Shown here: positions 24,648 to 35,000 of the stretch, piece by piece
Position numbering within the stretch: the stretch's first letter is position 1
Layout of the letters: each line of letters begins with the position of its first letter
Virus record (IMG/VR): IMGVR_UViG_3300021963_000090
Span: 1 to 64,000 of that record
Origin: a virus
Reading direction: 5' to 3' (one strand)
DNA: 64,000 nucleotides
Translations under genes and position numbers: made by a program
The notes under the pieces: generated by a model
The model's database searches: none
What the model was told of the DNA's origin: nothing
Seen by the model: the letters and a program-made list of their open reading frames with translations, nothing else

Positions 24648-26525
24648 CTAGTATTGTATCCAGATATCACCAATGTAGTAACCAGAACCACTTGGAGTAT
24701 TAACAGAAGCTATAGTATTCCTAAATTGTCTTAATGATAATGTACCGTTAGAATTTGAATTTACTGGACCATCAAAGTAGGCTTCTCCTGTATAGCTAAG
24801 CGTTAATGTTTTACTACTTAATCCTGTACTTCCAGTCCAGCCAAGTGATACGGTTGTTGGAGCTAAAGATAAATATGCTGAATTTGTAGGATATCCGAAA
24901 CTTTCTCTAGTGTTACCTTGTCTAAGAATTACTTCATTACCAGAGTTAAATCCATATAATTGTCCAGTAACTGTTCCATCTCCATTAACAACTTCAAGAG
25001 AGTAGCTTGAAGAATTTAATCTAACTGCTCCAAAAACTCCTGCACTACCTGTTGTTACTACAGCTCCAGTAATAATTCCTCCGCTAATTGTTGCACTAGA
25101 TGTAATATTTCCATTAAATGTTCCGCTACTAAATATAGCATCTGTTGCAGTCATATTACCATCCATGTCTACACGGAATTTAAAATTGCTTGTTGTTCCT
25201 GCACGGATTCCGTCTATTGGATCTATTTTAATAACTTTAATACCAGACTCAGAAGAGTCAGAAGCGCTTTGTCTTATTTCAAATTTTGGACTTACTGGAT
25301 CTAATTCTATTTTAGGATATGCTACTGCTGAACTCTTAAATGCGCTTTCATTAATTATCCATCCACCAATTGTTCCAGATAAAGCAGTTACTGAACCACT
25401 AATAACAGAAAACTGATTATTGCTTGTATATAAATCTCCAGTAAATGATCCTGATGTTGCTGTAACTTTACCAGTTATTTCAAGGCCGCCGCTCAATGGA
25501 GCTTTAAGAACAGGATCTCCAACAGAATTATAAATATGAAGACCAGCTAAAACAGAACCTACTACAGCACTAGATATTTCAACTCTTGCAGAGCTAGCAG
25601 TTCCTGCACGAATAAACGATGTAGCATTAATATCTCCAGCTTTTAAATTTCCAACCGTAAGAACGTCTGAGGCAAGCTTGGATATTACAACTGCACCGTC
25701 ATTAATATCTGCATCTGTTGCTTTGCCTGGGCCTAGTAGTTGGCTTGTTACGTTAGCCTGTATTGTTCCTACAGCTCCGCTTTTATTTACCGCAGCAGCA
25801 TGTATATATACTGGCTGACCATAAACAACATATGTTCCTAAAGGAACAACAATTGTATTCTTAACATTGTTTCCAGTTAAAACACCAACCTGCTCGTACG
25901 TTCCAGGAGTTGCTGATGCAGAATTTCCAGCATATATATTAATAGCTTCAAATCCAGTAAATGTGGAATTTGCATATGTGCCAGCCCAACTAACTTCAAT
26001 TCCAGCAAGAATTCTTTTAGAAGAAAACCCATTAGGGTTTGTTGGATCTTGAACAGTTTCTCCAGCATCTGATATTGTAATTGTATGAGTTGTTCCTACA
26101 GTACTTGTTACTCCAGAAATTGATGTTGCTCTTAATTGAACAATATATGTTCCAGCTGGTGCAGCAATAGTTGCTTTACCTGCAGCAAGAAATGTGTATG
26201 CGACTTTACCTAATCCAAATATTCCGTTTGTTACAATTACATCTACTTTTCTAGCCCCTGCAGGAAATGTAGGAAGTTCTACTGGAATACTTCCAGTAGC
26301 GGTAGATGGAACAATTGTTCCAGTAGGAACTCCTGGAGAAGTTTCGTTTGATGTTGTAACAAAATATCCTGGGGACCAGTCGCTTAACTGTCCATCAGAA
26401 TACACCCACTGAAATTTAATTGCATATGTTTTATTAATCTTTAAGCCAGTAGCTTTAAAATTAAAGTAATTTTTATCAGTATCAGGCTGAGGAGTAGCCT
26501 GTAAATCTTTTGGTGTATCTGCCAT
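24648..26525 (-). CDS. Minor tail / fibre protein
   Basis: 625 residues. The N-terminal third has Fn3-like sandwich cues (PKDLQATPQPDT, YAIKFQWVYSDGQLSDWSP). The middle contains ADINDGAVVISKLASDVL, a phage tail-hub-like element. The C-terminal half has beta-helix-type repeats (ATSGSFTGDLYTSNNQFS, SSATISGGIITGAVV) typical of phage fibres. The start overlaps the upstream gene (TAATG). A central or side tail fibre. Confidence 0.75.
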   Translation of the reverse strand: MADTPKDLQATPQPDTDKNYFNFKATGLKINKTYAIKFQWVYSDGQLSDWSPGYFVTTSNETSPGVPTGTIVPSTATGSIPVELPTFPAGARKVDVIVTNGIFGLGKVAYTFLAAGKATIAAPAGTYIVQLRATSISGVTSTVGTTHTITISDAGETVQDPTNPNGFSSKRILAGIEVSWAGTYANSTFTGFEAINIYAGNSASATPGTYEQVGVLTGNNVKNTIVVPLGTYVVYGQPVYIHAAAVNKSGAVGTIQANVTSQLLGPGKATDADINDGAVVISKLASDVLTVGNLKAGDINATSFIRAGTASSARVEISSAVVGSVLAGLHIYNSVGDPVLKAPLSGGLEITGKVTATSGSFTGDLYTSNNQFSVISGSVTALSGTIGGWIINESAFKSSAVAYPKIELDPVSPKFEIRQSASDSSESGIKVIKIDPIDGIRAGTTSNFKFRVDMDGNMTATDAIFSSGTFNGNITSSATISGGIITGAVVTTGSAGVFGAVRLNSSSYSLEVVNGDGTVTGQLYGFNSGNEVILRQGNTRESFGYPTNSAYLSLAPTTVSLGWTGSTGLSSKTLTLSYTGEAYFDGPVNSNSNGTLSLRQFRNTIASVNTPSGSGYYIGDIWIQY

Positions 26526-27439
26526 TAGAATCCTAACTGCAACTTATATTCTATGTCTACCTGTCTGCCAGAGGTCTTATAAATAATATCTCCTCCAGTC
26601 AAAACTGATCTGCTAATCATTCCATATGTTGGATCAAAAGTGTCTTCATCATTAATTCTTAGTCCATCAAAATATACTTTAGTAGTGCCACCAGCACCTG
26701 CTGTAACTTCAACACCAACACTTATAATGTTTGCAAAATCTGGTGGTGTTGTTGAAGTATTTGAAAGTAAAGATGAAAAACTAACCGACTGAATCTTATC
26801 ACCTGTGCCAGATGATGGGGTAAAGTCTGCATAGCAATATTGTGTTTCAGAGCTATAAAATTTTACTTGAATCTTTGAAACATTATTGTCATCTTTTTTG
26901 TATGCAATTGCTAAACTATCATTTATGCTATATCCAGATAGATCTAATTGATTTAATGATAGCTTATATTCTTTAGATGTTGAGGCTGGAGCCTGAATGT
27001 AAACCATATTCTCACCAATTTTTGAAGTGAAAATATCTGTATTAACTTGAATTCCTGGGTTTCCGCCAATAGAATCTGTCCACAAAATATTATTTTCAAA
27101 TAAGCTTATAGACCTATCGTCAAAGTTATTCTTTGAAGATCTTGATCCTGGGTATAAAGCAATCTCTGTAGCAACTCCAGCAACATCTTGTGGAATAGTT
27201 GCCTGATATACAGCCTTGTATGAAAAAATTGGATCTCCGTCTATATCTGTTCCAGTCTGCTCAATATCTATGCTACTAATTGTTGCTGGTAATCTATAGA
27301 ACTCAAAATCTAGCCTGGTGTCATTTCCTTTAGCATTTGGAGTAGTGCTTCCTATTCCTAACGCTATTTCTTTTTTAGAAAAATCTGCATTGCCAGCCAA
27401 GTAATTTATTAAAAATCTTTTCCCAAACTTAGTTATCAT
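26525..27439 (-). CDS. Minor tail protein
   Basis: 304 residues. The start MITKFGKRFLINYLAGNADF, then KKEIALGIGS and a beta-rich body, is like baseplate or tail-tip proteins. A middle jelly-roll-like part contains LDLSGYSINDSLAIAYKKD. It shares overlaps with both neighbours and belongs to the tail-tip group; exact role unknown. Confidence 0.65.
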   Translation of the reverse strand: MITKFGKRFLINYLAGNADFSKKEIALGIGSTTPNAKGNDTRLDFEFYRLPATISSIDIEQTGTDIDGDPIFSYKAVYQATIPQDVAGVATEIALYPGSRSSKNNFDDRSISLFENNILWTDSIGGNPGIQVNTDIFTSKIGENMVYIQAPASTSKEYKLSLNQLDLSGYSINDSLAIAYKKDDNNVSKIQVKFYSSETQYCYADFTPSSGTGDKIQSVSFSSLLSNTSTTPPDFANIISVGVEVTAGAGGTTKVYFDGLRINDEDTFDPTYGMISRSVLTGGDIIYKTSGRQVDIEYKLQLGF

Positions 27440-27852
27440 ACTAACTCCACTCTCGCATTCATTCCTTTTAAAGTTTCCCCGCTAGAATTTTTAATTTTAA
27501 ACACCAATGTAACGCTTGGATTTCCAGCTGCATCATACACTACAGTATTTGAAACAATTGATATATCTGACAAAGAAGGAATCCCTCTAATTCTTGCACT
27601 ACTTGACGAATCTTCTGAATCTTCAGAAGATTTAGTAAATTCAGATGATTCCACAACAAGGGCGTCGTCTGGAGAAATATCTTCTGTATCAGAATCTGCT
27701 GTGCTTAAATATAATGGAGATAAAGAGTTTCCTTGAATATAACTGACAAGGGACGGGTCCATGTCTGTAGCCTCTGGGGAATTGGTGTATAACGCAATTC
27801 TACCGCTAGAGGTTACTCCAGTTTTAGATATTCTTATTTTATCTGTAGCCAT
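27436..27852 (-). CDS. Small tail-associated protein
   Basis: 138 residues from the ATG at 27852 (MATDKIRISKTG). A TTG further up would overlap the upstream stop and lacks a ribosome site. A Ser/Asp/Glu-rich linker (FTKSSEDSEDSSSSAR) joins two parts; the C-terminal part (NTVVYDAAGNPSVTLVFKIK) is an Ig-like strand pattern. The start is 6 nt from a TGGTATAAT box, which suggests leaderless expression. Confidence 0.6.
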   Translation of the reverse strand: MATDKIRISKTGVTSSGRIALYTNSPEATDMDPSLVSYIQGNSLSPLYLSTADSDTEDISPDDALVVESSEFTKSSEDSEDSSSSARIRGIPSLSDISIVSNTVVYDAAGNPSVTLVFKIKNSSGETLKGMNARVELV

Positions 27853-27858
27853 ATTTAG

Positions 27859-27867
27859 ATTATACCA
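27859..27867 (-). promoter_or_regulatory. Extended -10 promoter, leaderless layout
   Basis: TGGTATAAT ending 6 nt before the ATG at 27852, so the transcript probably begins at the start codon. No ribosome site precedes that ATG. Confidence 0.5.
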
Positions 27868-27872
27868 TTTGG

Positions 27873-29717
27873 TCAACTATAAATTGATCTAGCTGTAATG
27901 GATGTAGAGACCCCCTCTTCAAATTGAGTATTTACGTCTGTTACTAAAAACTTTTGTGTTCCGTCTAAATTATTCTTTGGATAATTAATTGTAATTATAT
28001 CTCCAACCTCTATGGCTGGGTTCCCAAATATATCCATATTAACAGATTGTTGTTGCTTTGACCATTGATTTTTTATCCATGTAAACAAAGACTTTGCGTC
28101 AGACTCTGACTGGATCCATGTTGATTGAAATGTTGCTGGCTCTAGAACCGTGTATTCGTTTGTCGTAGTTTCAGTATATTCGTGTTGACCATTTTCTGAA
28201 ACATAAGTTCCTTCTACAAAGAAGTTGTGAGCCTCTGCCTGTAATGGGATAAACGTTCCAGCATTATTTAACACATATATCTCTGCGCCATGATTAGTAA
28301 ATCGTGAACCTAGAACGCTTGCATACCTATTAACACCAGTACTTGCATATAATGGAAGTGCTGCTGGCAATGAAAAGTTGACCTTTACCTTTCTAAGCTC
28401 TCTGGCAACCGTACCAAATTCTTCAAGCCATCCAACTTTAGATGAAGGAGAATTAAAATTAGAAGCAATTTTCTCTCCGTATAAGAAATCTATTGTGGAA
28501 GAAGCATACTGTCCGCTATACAAGCTTCTTGAAATACCGTTATTTGTTTGATTAGACTCTAAAGGAATTGCATACACATAATCAAACTTAGTTATATTTA
28601 AAGCAGAGAACATTGCAAAGTTTGACGTTGGAGATATTAATTGTTCTAGTGGATTTGTGGTTCCAGGAGTAGCAACATCAGCTGCACTAATTTTAAAATT
28701 ATTAATATAAACATCAATAACGGTGGTAGATGCTGTAATCTCAACATTAACATCTAATTTATACTGTGTAGAATGTATGACTCCGCCATAAAGCTTTCCG
28801 CTTTCTCCGTCCTGACTATCTGGCAATAGCTTCTTTTTACCATTGACTACTTTGTATATTTTTATAGACTTGTCTCTAGTGTCTTTATTACTTGAATCAG
28901 TTTGAATTTCAATAAAATACCCAGTAGTTCCTATTGAATTTGTAAAAAATCCTATGCCGCCTCCAGATAATGGGTTTATAGTTGAGCTTTCAAAAAATAT
29001 TCCTGCGCCAAAAGCATACTTCTTGTACGCAGTAGATATGTTAGTATCTTTAGTAACCAGTGCGTATTTTTCCCTATCCTTGTACTTGTTAGACAATATA
29101 AATACGGATCTGTTTACTTCTCTATTACCAGAAACAGCATAAGAAGAACCTGTTGGTAAAACAGACATTGTGGAGTTTGCGTCTCCACTATCACCTAAAG
29201 CATTTGATAAATCGCCTTGTGCTGCTAAAAGAGCAGCGTATTCGTCTGCTAAAATTTTTGCAAGCTTGGCCTTATCTAAAGCATCTGTTTCTGCAGTTGT
29301 AGTTGAAGGAGTTGTTGTTGAACTGGTTGTAGAAGTAACTCCTCCAACATTTGCAGCTTTAGGCATAGTAAAAGATTCATATGCATATTCTCCATAAGTG
29401 CCAGTTCCTCCTGTGCCACTGTGTGCCCTCATTCTTAAATAATATTTCATTCCAGGAAGCAGCCCAGTCAAAAAGATAATGCCGTCTGTATCTGTAAAAG
29501 GTCTATGATCAATAGCGCTGAATCCGCTAAAATTTGGTTCGGTAGATGCTGTTCCAGAATAGCTTCCTGGCGTAGTTATTGTAGGCCCTGCTACAATTGT
29601 TGCTTCTGTTGGGGATGTTATAATTACAGAAACAAAGGAAAGGTTATAGTTTGCGGGAACTTCAACTGTTGGCTCAGTGTATCCCCCATTAATCGTATAC
29701 CATTCATAATATCTCAT
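27873..29717 (-). CDS. Minor tail protein with Fn3-like domain
   Basis: 614 residues from the ATG at 29717, whose ATGA overlaps the upstream stop; a 10-residue longer reading is rejected. The N-terminal domain has Fn3-like cues (YYLRMRAHSGTGGTGTYGEY). The middle is a beta-sandwich with lectin-like character (SNFAMFSALNITKFDYVYAI). The C-terminal part (PAIEVGDIITINYPKNNLDG, then SITARSIYS) is the type found in tail hub or tip proteins. Part of the tail-tip complex. Confidence 0.7.
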   Translation of the reverse strand: MRYYEWYTINGGYTEPTVEVPANYNLSFVSVIITSPTEATIVAGPTITTPGSYSGTASTEPNFSGFSAIDHRPFTDTDGIIFLTGLLPGMKYYLRMRAHSGTGGTGTYGEYAYESFTMPKAANVGGVTSTTSSTTTPSTTTAETDALDKAKLAKILADEYAALLAAQGDLSNALGDSGDANSTMSVLPTGSSYAVSGNREVNRSVFILSNKYKDREKYALVTKDTNISTAYKKYAFGAGIFFESSTINPLSGGGIGFFTNSIGTTGYFIEIQTDSSNKDTRDKSIKIYKVVNGKKKLLPDSQDGESGKLYGGVIHSTQYKLDVNVEITASTTVIDVYINNFKISAADVATPGTTNPLEQLISPTSNFAMFSALNITKFDYVYAIPLESNQTNNGISRSLYSGQYASSTIDFLYGEKIASNFNSPSSKVGWLEEFGTVARELRKVKVNFSLPAALPLYASTGVNRYASVLGSRFTNHGAEIYVLNNAGTFIPLQAEAHNFFVEGTYVSENGQHEYTETTTNEYTVLEPATFQSTWIQSESDAKSLFTWIKNQWSKQQQSVNMDIFGNPAIEVGDIITINYPKNNLDGTQKFLVTDVNTQFEEGVSTSITARSIYS

Positions 29718-31618
29718 ACCCAGGTCACGTCGTATCCGCTCCATGAATCAATTATGTTTTGAGCAGCAGCATAATGTGTTTCTACTCTAGTGTTTAGAGC
29801 TCCTCTAGTTTTAATTCTATATTTACCGCTTGGGGCAAGGGCTCCGCCTTGAATGGCTAAACCTAAATATTTATTATTGTCTGTTTTACTTTTTAAGTCA
29901 ACAAATTGTTTTGTTCCATTAAGATCAACATACTCAAATTGCACTGCATCGTATTCAATAATTTCAGAACCGATAACTAAATACCCTGAATAGTTATAAA
30001 GAGTTAGCCCTAACTCCTCTGGGTTTACAACTGAAGGAGATAGGTTAATATATCCTCCTGGTCCAGTTGTTGATAGTAGGTCGTTGTTGAGAGCCATAGC
30101 TCCTAGAAAGTATGGGTCAGACTTCCATATATCTTGTGCGCTTTGAACATAGTTTGATGTTGATACGCTATTCCAAAATACTTTGACCTGGTTTGCTGAA
30201 GGCAAATCATTTTTATTAAAACTTAATATATTAGAAAGATTTGATTCAGAGCTCTCGCTTCTAAACGACCAGCTTGTTGTTCTTGTAGAATCAAATATCC
30301 AATTTCTACTATAGAATTGCAATACGTTATTATATGAAAACACTGCAGTCATTTGAGTATCACGGCATAACTCCTGCAAACAATCCCATACGGTCTTTGT
30401 ATTATCGCTCCACCAGTATCTTGGAGTAATAATAGAATCATCACTTGTCTTTATATTAATTTTATAATTTGTAAATCCTATAGAATCTAGCAACCTTCTA
30501 ATGATAGCAGTAATAGAATAGTTTTCGCAGAATAAAGGAGGAGCCATTGTTTCCTGCAATATCTTTGCACCATCTAATGCGGTTAATGATATTTCCCCAT
30601 ATTCTGAAAAGGACCATGTGTCTGCATAGAAAACTCCCTGCAGTATATTATCATAGCTACCCATAGAATCAGATAGAGCTCCGCCAGAATTATAAAGTTT
30701 TATAAATGGCTTTATTTCCATTTGTTTGTATAAATAAATCTTTGATGAATCTAAGGTAAATGTTTTATCATAACTTACAAGTTTTCTCGTGGACTCATAA
30801 GAAATCAAGCTGATGCCTAAAGAGTTTGCAGAAACTTTTCCAACTGGCATCAGTTCCTCAGAGCTTGTCGATGACTCTTTAGATATATCAAATGATACTA
30901 AATGCTCTGTCGCATCAACAACCCATTTAGGAGACAGTTCAATTAGCCCGACGTATTTGCCAGAAACTCCAGATGAAGTTATTTTTAAACTTGTAAGGCT
31001 TACTGGAGAGGCTGGTGTAGATGGCTCTGTCGTGCTCCAAGATGTTCCATTGTAATATATTGTTACTGTTCCTGCATCATAATTCTTATCTCCATTGGTT
31101 GTAAATGGAACAATTGCAGAACTTGATCCTGTAGCCAACTGAGATCCATTGCCAAATATAGTCCATGTGCTGGGGGTAGAATGTGATAATTCAAATCTAG
31201 CAACTATCTTATTAGTTAAAATTGTTTTAGGATAGTTTATAGTAACATCTATTCCAGTATTTAATGCTGATATATAATACTTATAAGTAGTATCTACTCC
31301 AGGGTAATATATTCTAAAGTTTGGAATATAATCGATAGATCTAGGATTCTTCCATCCGCTATCAACATCTCCAGATATAGCATATTTTAATCCCGCCCCT
31401 TGTGGTCTAAATGGCTTAATAATAGAATCTACTGGGAATAATTTTTTAAATGGAGTATATGTTTGTCCAGATGAATCTGTCTTTGTTATATCCGCCCCAG
31501 ATACCGTAATATTATCAACCATTGAATTCATATTATACTCAAATCTAAGGGATGTACCCATAGAGACTGATGTATTTTGTTCTAAGGTATTCTTAGCGGC
31601 AGTAGTTAAAGGATACAT
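29714..31618 (-). CDS. Tail hub-like minor tail protein
   Basis: 634 residues, beta-rich with few charged clusters. It starts MYPLTTAAKNTLEQNTS and contains RRLLDSIGFTNYKI and WWSDNTKTVWDCLQELCRD, the hub-like region seen in phage tail proteins (Dit/Tal type). A C-terminal segment (KYRIKTRGALNTRVE) closes it. It is the second gene after the tape measure gene, the usual place of hub proteins in siphophages. Confidence 0.7.
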   Translation of the reverse strand: MYPLTTAAKNTLEQNTSVSMGTSLRFEYNMNSMVDNITVSGADITKTDSSGQTYTPFKKLFPVDSIIKPFRPQGAGLKYAISGDVDSGWKNPRSIDYIPNFRIYYPGVDTTYKYYISALNTGIDVTINYPKTILTNKIVARFELSHSTPSTWTIFGNGSQLATGSSSAIVPFTTNGDKNYDAGTVTIYYNGTSWSTTEPSTPASPVSLTSLKITSSGVSGKYVGLIELSPKWVVDATEHLVSFDISKESSTSSEELMPVGKVSANSLGISLISYESTRKLVSYDKTFTLDSSKIYLYKQMEIKPFIKLYNSGGALSDSMGSYDNILQGVFYADTWSFSEYGEISLTALDGAKILQETMAPPLFCENYSITAIIRRLLDSIGFTNYKINIKTSDDSIITPRYWWSDNTKTVWDCLQELCRDTQMTAVFSYNNVLQFYSRNWIFDSTRTTSWSFRSESSESNLSNILSFNKNDLPSANQVKVFWNSVSTSNYVQSAQDIWKSDPYFLGAMALNNDLLSTTGPGGYINLSPSVVNPEELGLTLYNYSGYLVIGSEIIEYDAVQFEYVDLNGTKQFVDLKSKTDNNKYLGLAIQGGALAPSGKYRIKTRGALNTRVETHYAAAQNIIDSWSGYDVTWV

Positions 31619-32088
31619 TAGACCTCATCCAGTGATAGGGACACGTTCCAATGTGGCTGCAAACCTCTTTTAACAACCGTAAAATTACATGATGAGATGA
31701 TTACTGTATAGGCCTCAAAACCCGTTGTAGACTGATCTGAGCCTGTTTTAGCCAGGTTCACCCTTATGTTAAAGCTCTGCTTGCCTTCGTCCCCATAATA
31801 GAAAGATCTAAGGTCTTCTGCTCCCCATCCACCGTCCACAGTCAATGTTCTATAAGATGGCAACATGTCCCAAGAAAGCTGAAATTTTCTTTTATCAGCA
31901 ATGTGGTTTTTTCTTAATGTACCGTTAGATGTTCTAACAATTTTTTCAATTCTTTCAGTGCCGAGCTCAAGGGCACTTCTATTATGCTCAGTTACTTTAT
32001 TCCAAGTTTTTGTTGTGCCAGCAGGGGAGGCTAAAAGATCTTTAGCTTCAATATAAAGGATAGAACCTCTAGGCAAAAACATTGACAT
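31618..32088 (-). CDS. Distal tail-like protein
   Basis: 156 residues, beta-rich (KRKFQLSWDMLPSYRTLTVD, LRSFYYGDEGKQSFNIRV, HWNVSLSLDEV). It lies directly after the tape measure gene and overlaps it by 1 nt. Position and size fit a distal tail (Dit) or first baseplate protein. No defining motif, so the call is contextual. Confidence 0.65.
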   Translation of the reverse strand: MSMFLPRGSILYIEAKDLLASPAGTTKTWNKVTEHNRSALELGTERIEKIVRTSNGTLRKNHIADKRKFQLSWDMLPSYRTLTVDGGWGAEDLRSFYYGDEGKQSFNIRVNLAKTGSDQSTTGFEAYTVIISSCNFTVVKRGLQPHWNVSLSLDEV

Positions 32089-35000
32089 TAGTAATTACCC
32101 CCAAGAGTTCTAGATCTTCCTTCTTTAGCATTGACTAAGGCCAACTCAGCCTTGAACCTTCTCATTATATCATCTGCGGTAACGTTTGTCCCATTTAAAT
32201 CAATATCAATATTATAAACAATATTGCTGCTTGAAGAGTTGCCCATACCAGATATATTTCCAATTCTTCCACTTGGAATATTGTAGCTTGCCCCCAAAAT
32301 ATTATTTGGAATTATTTGACCTCCAGATGAAGGAACAAATAGCTCTGGACCACGCTCTCCTACAAGATACGGTTGGGAGCCTGTCATTCCAGAAACCCCA
32401 GATGCAGCACGTCTTACATATCCGCCCATTGCTTTTCTTACTGCTTTTGGTAATAATATTTTTGCATCAGCGCCAATTGTGGTTCTATATTCTTCTGAGC
32501 CGTATTTAAAAGTATCATTTTTTTTCATATTATAATAATTTAATAACACTTCTCTTGCGTCATCGGTCAGATATCCATCTTTATCTGTAGACTTCTTTGC
32601 AGCAGAAGAAATTATACCTAATCTATCAGACATAGAGTATTTAGCAGGATCTGCTTGAACAGCCTTAATTGCCTTTTGAAGATCTTCTGGAGTAATAGTT
32701 CTAGATTTACTTTCCCCCTTTGCCATTATATTATATATATCAGTCAAGCTTCTATTATCTTTACCCATAAGATCAAGTGAAAATGACGACATGCTTCCAG
32801 ATAAAGCTTTTAGGTTATCAAATGCTCCGCCCATTGTAACTTCGCCCCGCCTTGGAAACATGTATGTTTTGCTTTCAGCTGGGATATACTTACCTTTAGC
32901 ATCTTTGTTCAAGTAATTGCTAAAAGCTTCTGCCACATATTTATCTAAATTTGCGGCTTTAGCAACATCTTGCATAACATTTGAAAACAACATTTTAATC
33001 TCTGCTTCTTGAGACTTATAGTCTTTAGACTTAGGATTAAGCATAGAAAGCCTTGTGCCTAGGCTTGTTATTTGATTTGTAAGATCAGAAATAGTTTTAG
33101 CAGACTTTGCAAGATTGGTTGCCGCATTCTGGTTGGTATTAACATTTTGACCAGCCTTGTCTTTTGCTGCTGCATCATCATCTAATAGTTTTTGCTGAAT
33201 AGCTTCTTCTTTTCTAGCTTTTTCATCATAGTTTGCTTCTGCTATTCTAATGCTTGCTTCTTTTTGAATCTGCTGAATTCTAATTTGTGCAGCTGCTGCA
33301 GCCTCATTATCTCCACGAGCAATTGCAGATTGTAGGTCTAGCTTGGCTTGTTGTAATTCTAATTCTGCATTTTCACGATCAAATGTTTCTCTAAGGGCTC
33401 TCTTTCTGGCTTCTGCTCTCTCCCTAATAGCTTTAATTTCATCTTGTATTGCTTTTATTTTTGCTTTATCTAATCCAGCGGTTCCCTTTGCTCCCTTTTC
33501 GGCTGCTGTTTGAGCTGCCTTTTGAAGATCAGTAACTTTCTTTAATGTTGGCGCCACATTTGCAACACCATTAAGATTATTTCCAACAAGGAGTGCTGTG
33601 TCTGCTGCTGCCTGTAATCCCGCCTCAAATGTCGCTAATGTTTCTGCTTGAGCTGAACTGATTGCTTTTAAATCAATCTTAACGCCAGCCAGCATTAATC
33701 TCCACTTAGCATACATTCCGCCAATTGTATCTGATTTATTTAATATATTTGCAAACTCTGGCCTCTGGGCTTTTAATGTTTTAAGTGTTTCTTCACCCAA
33801 CTTATTATTTTTTATTCCAGACTCAGTCATTTTTTCAAACTGTATGGCTATTGCTCCTGCTTCGTCTAGCACCTTGCCAGATTCATCTTTAGTTCCAATT
33901 AAAGAACTGACAGCTGCATCTAATGAAGTTATAGCAGTATCGACATTTGAAGCAAATGCTGACGGATCTATCTCGGTAACATCTTTAATGTTTTGAGCTA
34001 AATTCTTTAATACAAATGATGCGGCAGAGCCTTTATCTGTAATTCCAGCAAATGCTTTATTGCTTATTGCTGATACTCCCATACCAGCTTTATCTGAAGC
34101 TTCAACAAGGGCGTAAATAAGGTTAGTTGCTTCTTCTACACTCTTTCCACTAGCTAGCATTTGAGCCTTTAGGTTTGCGGCTAAGTCATTTACTTTGCTT
34201 GCGTCTATGTTATTAAAGGTGTCTATCATTTCTGGCATATCTGTTTTTACACGTTCTTTTAATTCTTTAAGCTGCTGAATTGTTAAAGTTAATCCCTTAA
34301 CGCCAGAGGAACTATAGGACTCAAAGTAAGAACGTGCTTTATCTGCTGCAAGTTTTTGCTCTTCACGTAATAATTTTATTTTATCAGTAAGACTTGTATA
34401 TTTAATTCCAAGCTCTTTGGCACCTTTTTCTGTAATACCATTAAGGGCTATAGAATCTCTTTTTGCATCAGCAACATTTTTTCTCCACGCCTGGAATGCT
34501 TTAACTAAACCAATAATCGCTGCTATTGCTATTCCGCCAGGGAGTGCTCTAGTTAGTAAAACTAATCCAGATCTAACAACAGATATTATTTTTGTCATGC
34601 TGGTAAATCCAGATATGATTTTAGGAACAATTGCTAAGACTTTTGTAAGTCCTCCTGGAGCAATCATTGGAAGTATCGATGCCATTTGCATAACAGTTCC
34701 AGCTGTTCCACCCATCATTTGTCCGCCAAACTGCATAGCCATACCTGCGCCCATTCCAGCCATTGGACTCATTCCACCGCCTGCACGGGGCCTTGTTAAA
34801 GATTGACCAAAAAATCCCTTTGATCTTGCTTCTTGAAATACGTTTGGTCTTTTAGGTCCGTAAACTGGACCTCCATCTTCGTATCCTTGAACCATTCCGC
34901 CCATATTATATTTATTACCATTAGCAGAAGGAACCATCCCTCCACTGTTAAATCTTATTGCTCCTGGAATTCTTCTGCCTGGTGCAAATCTTCCAGCTGA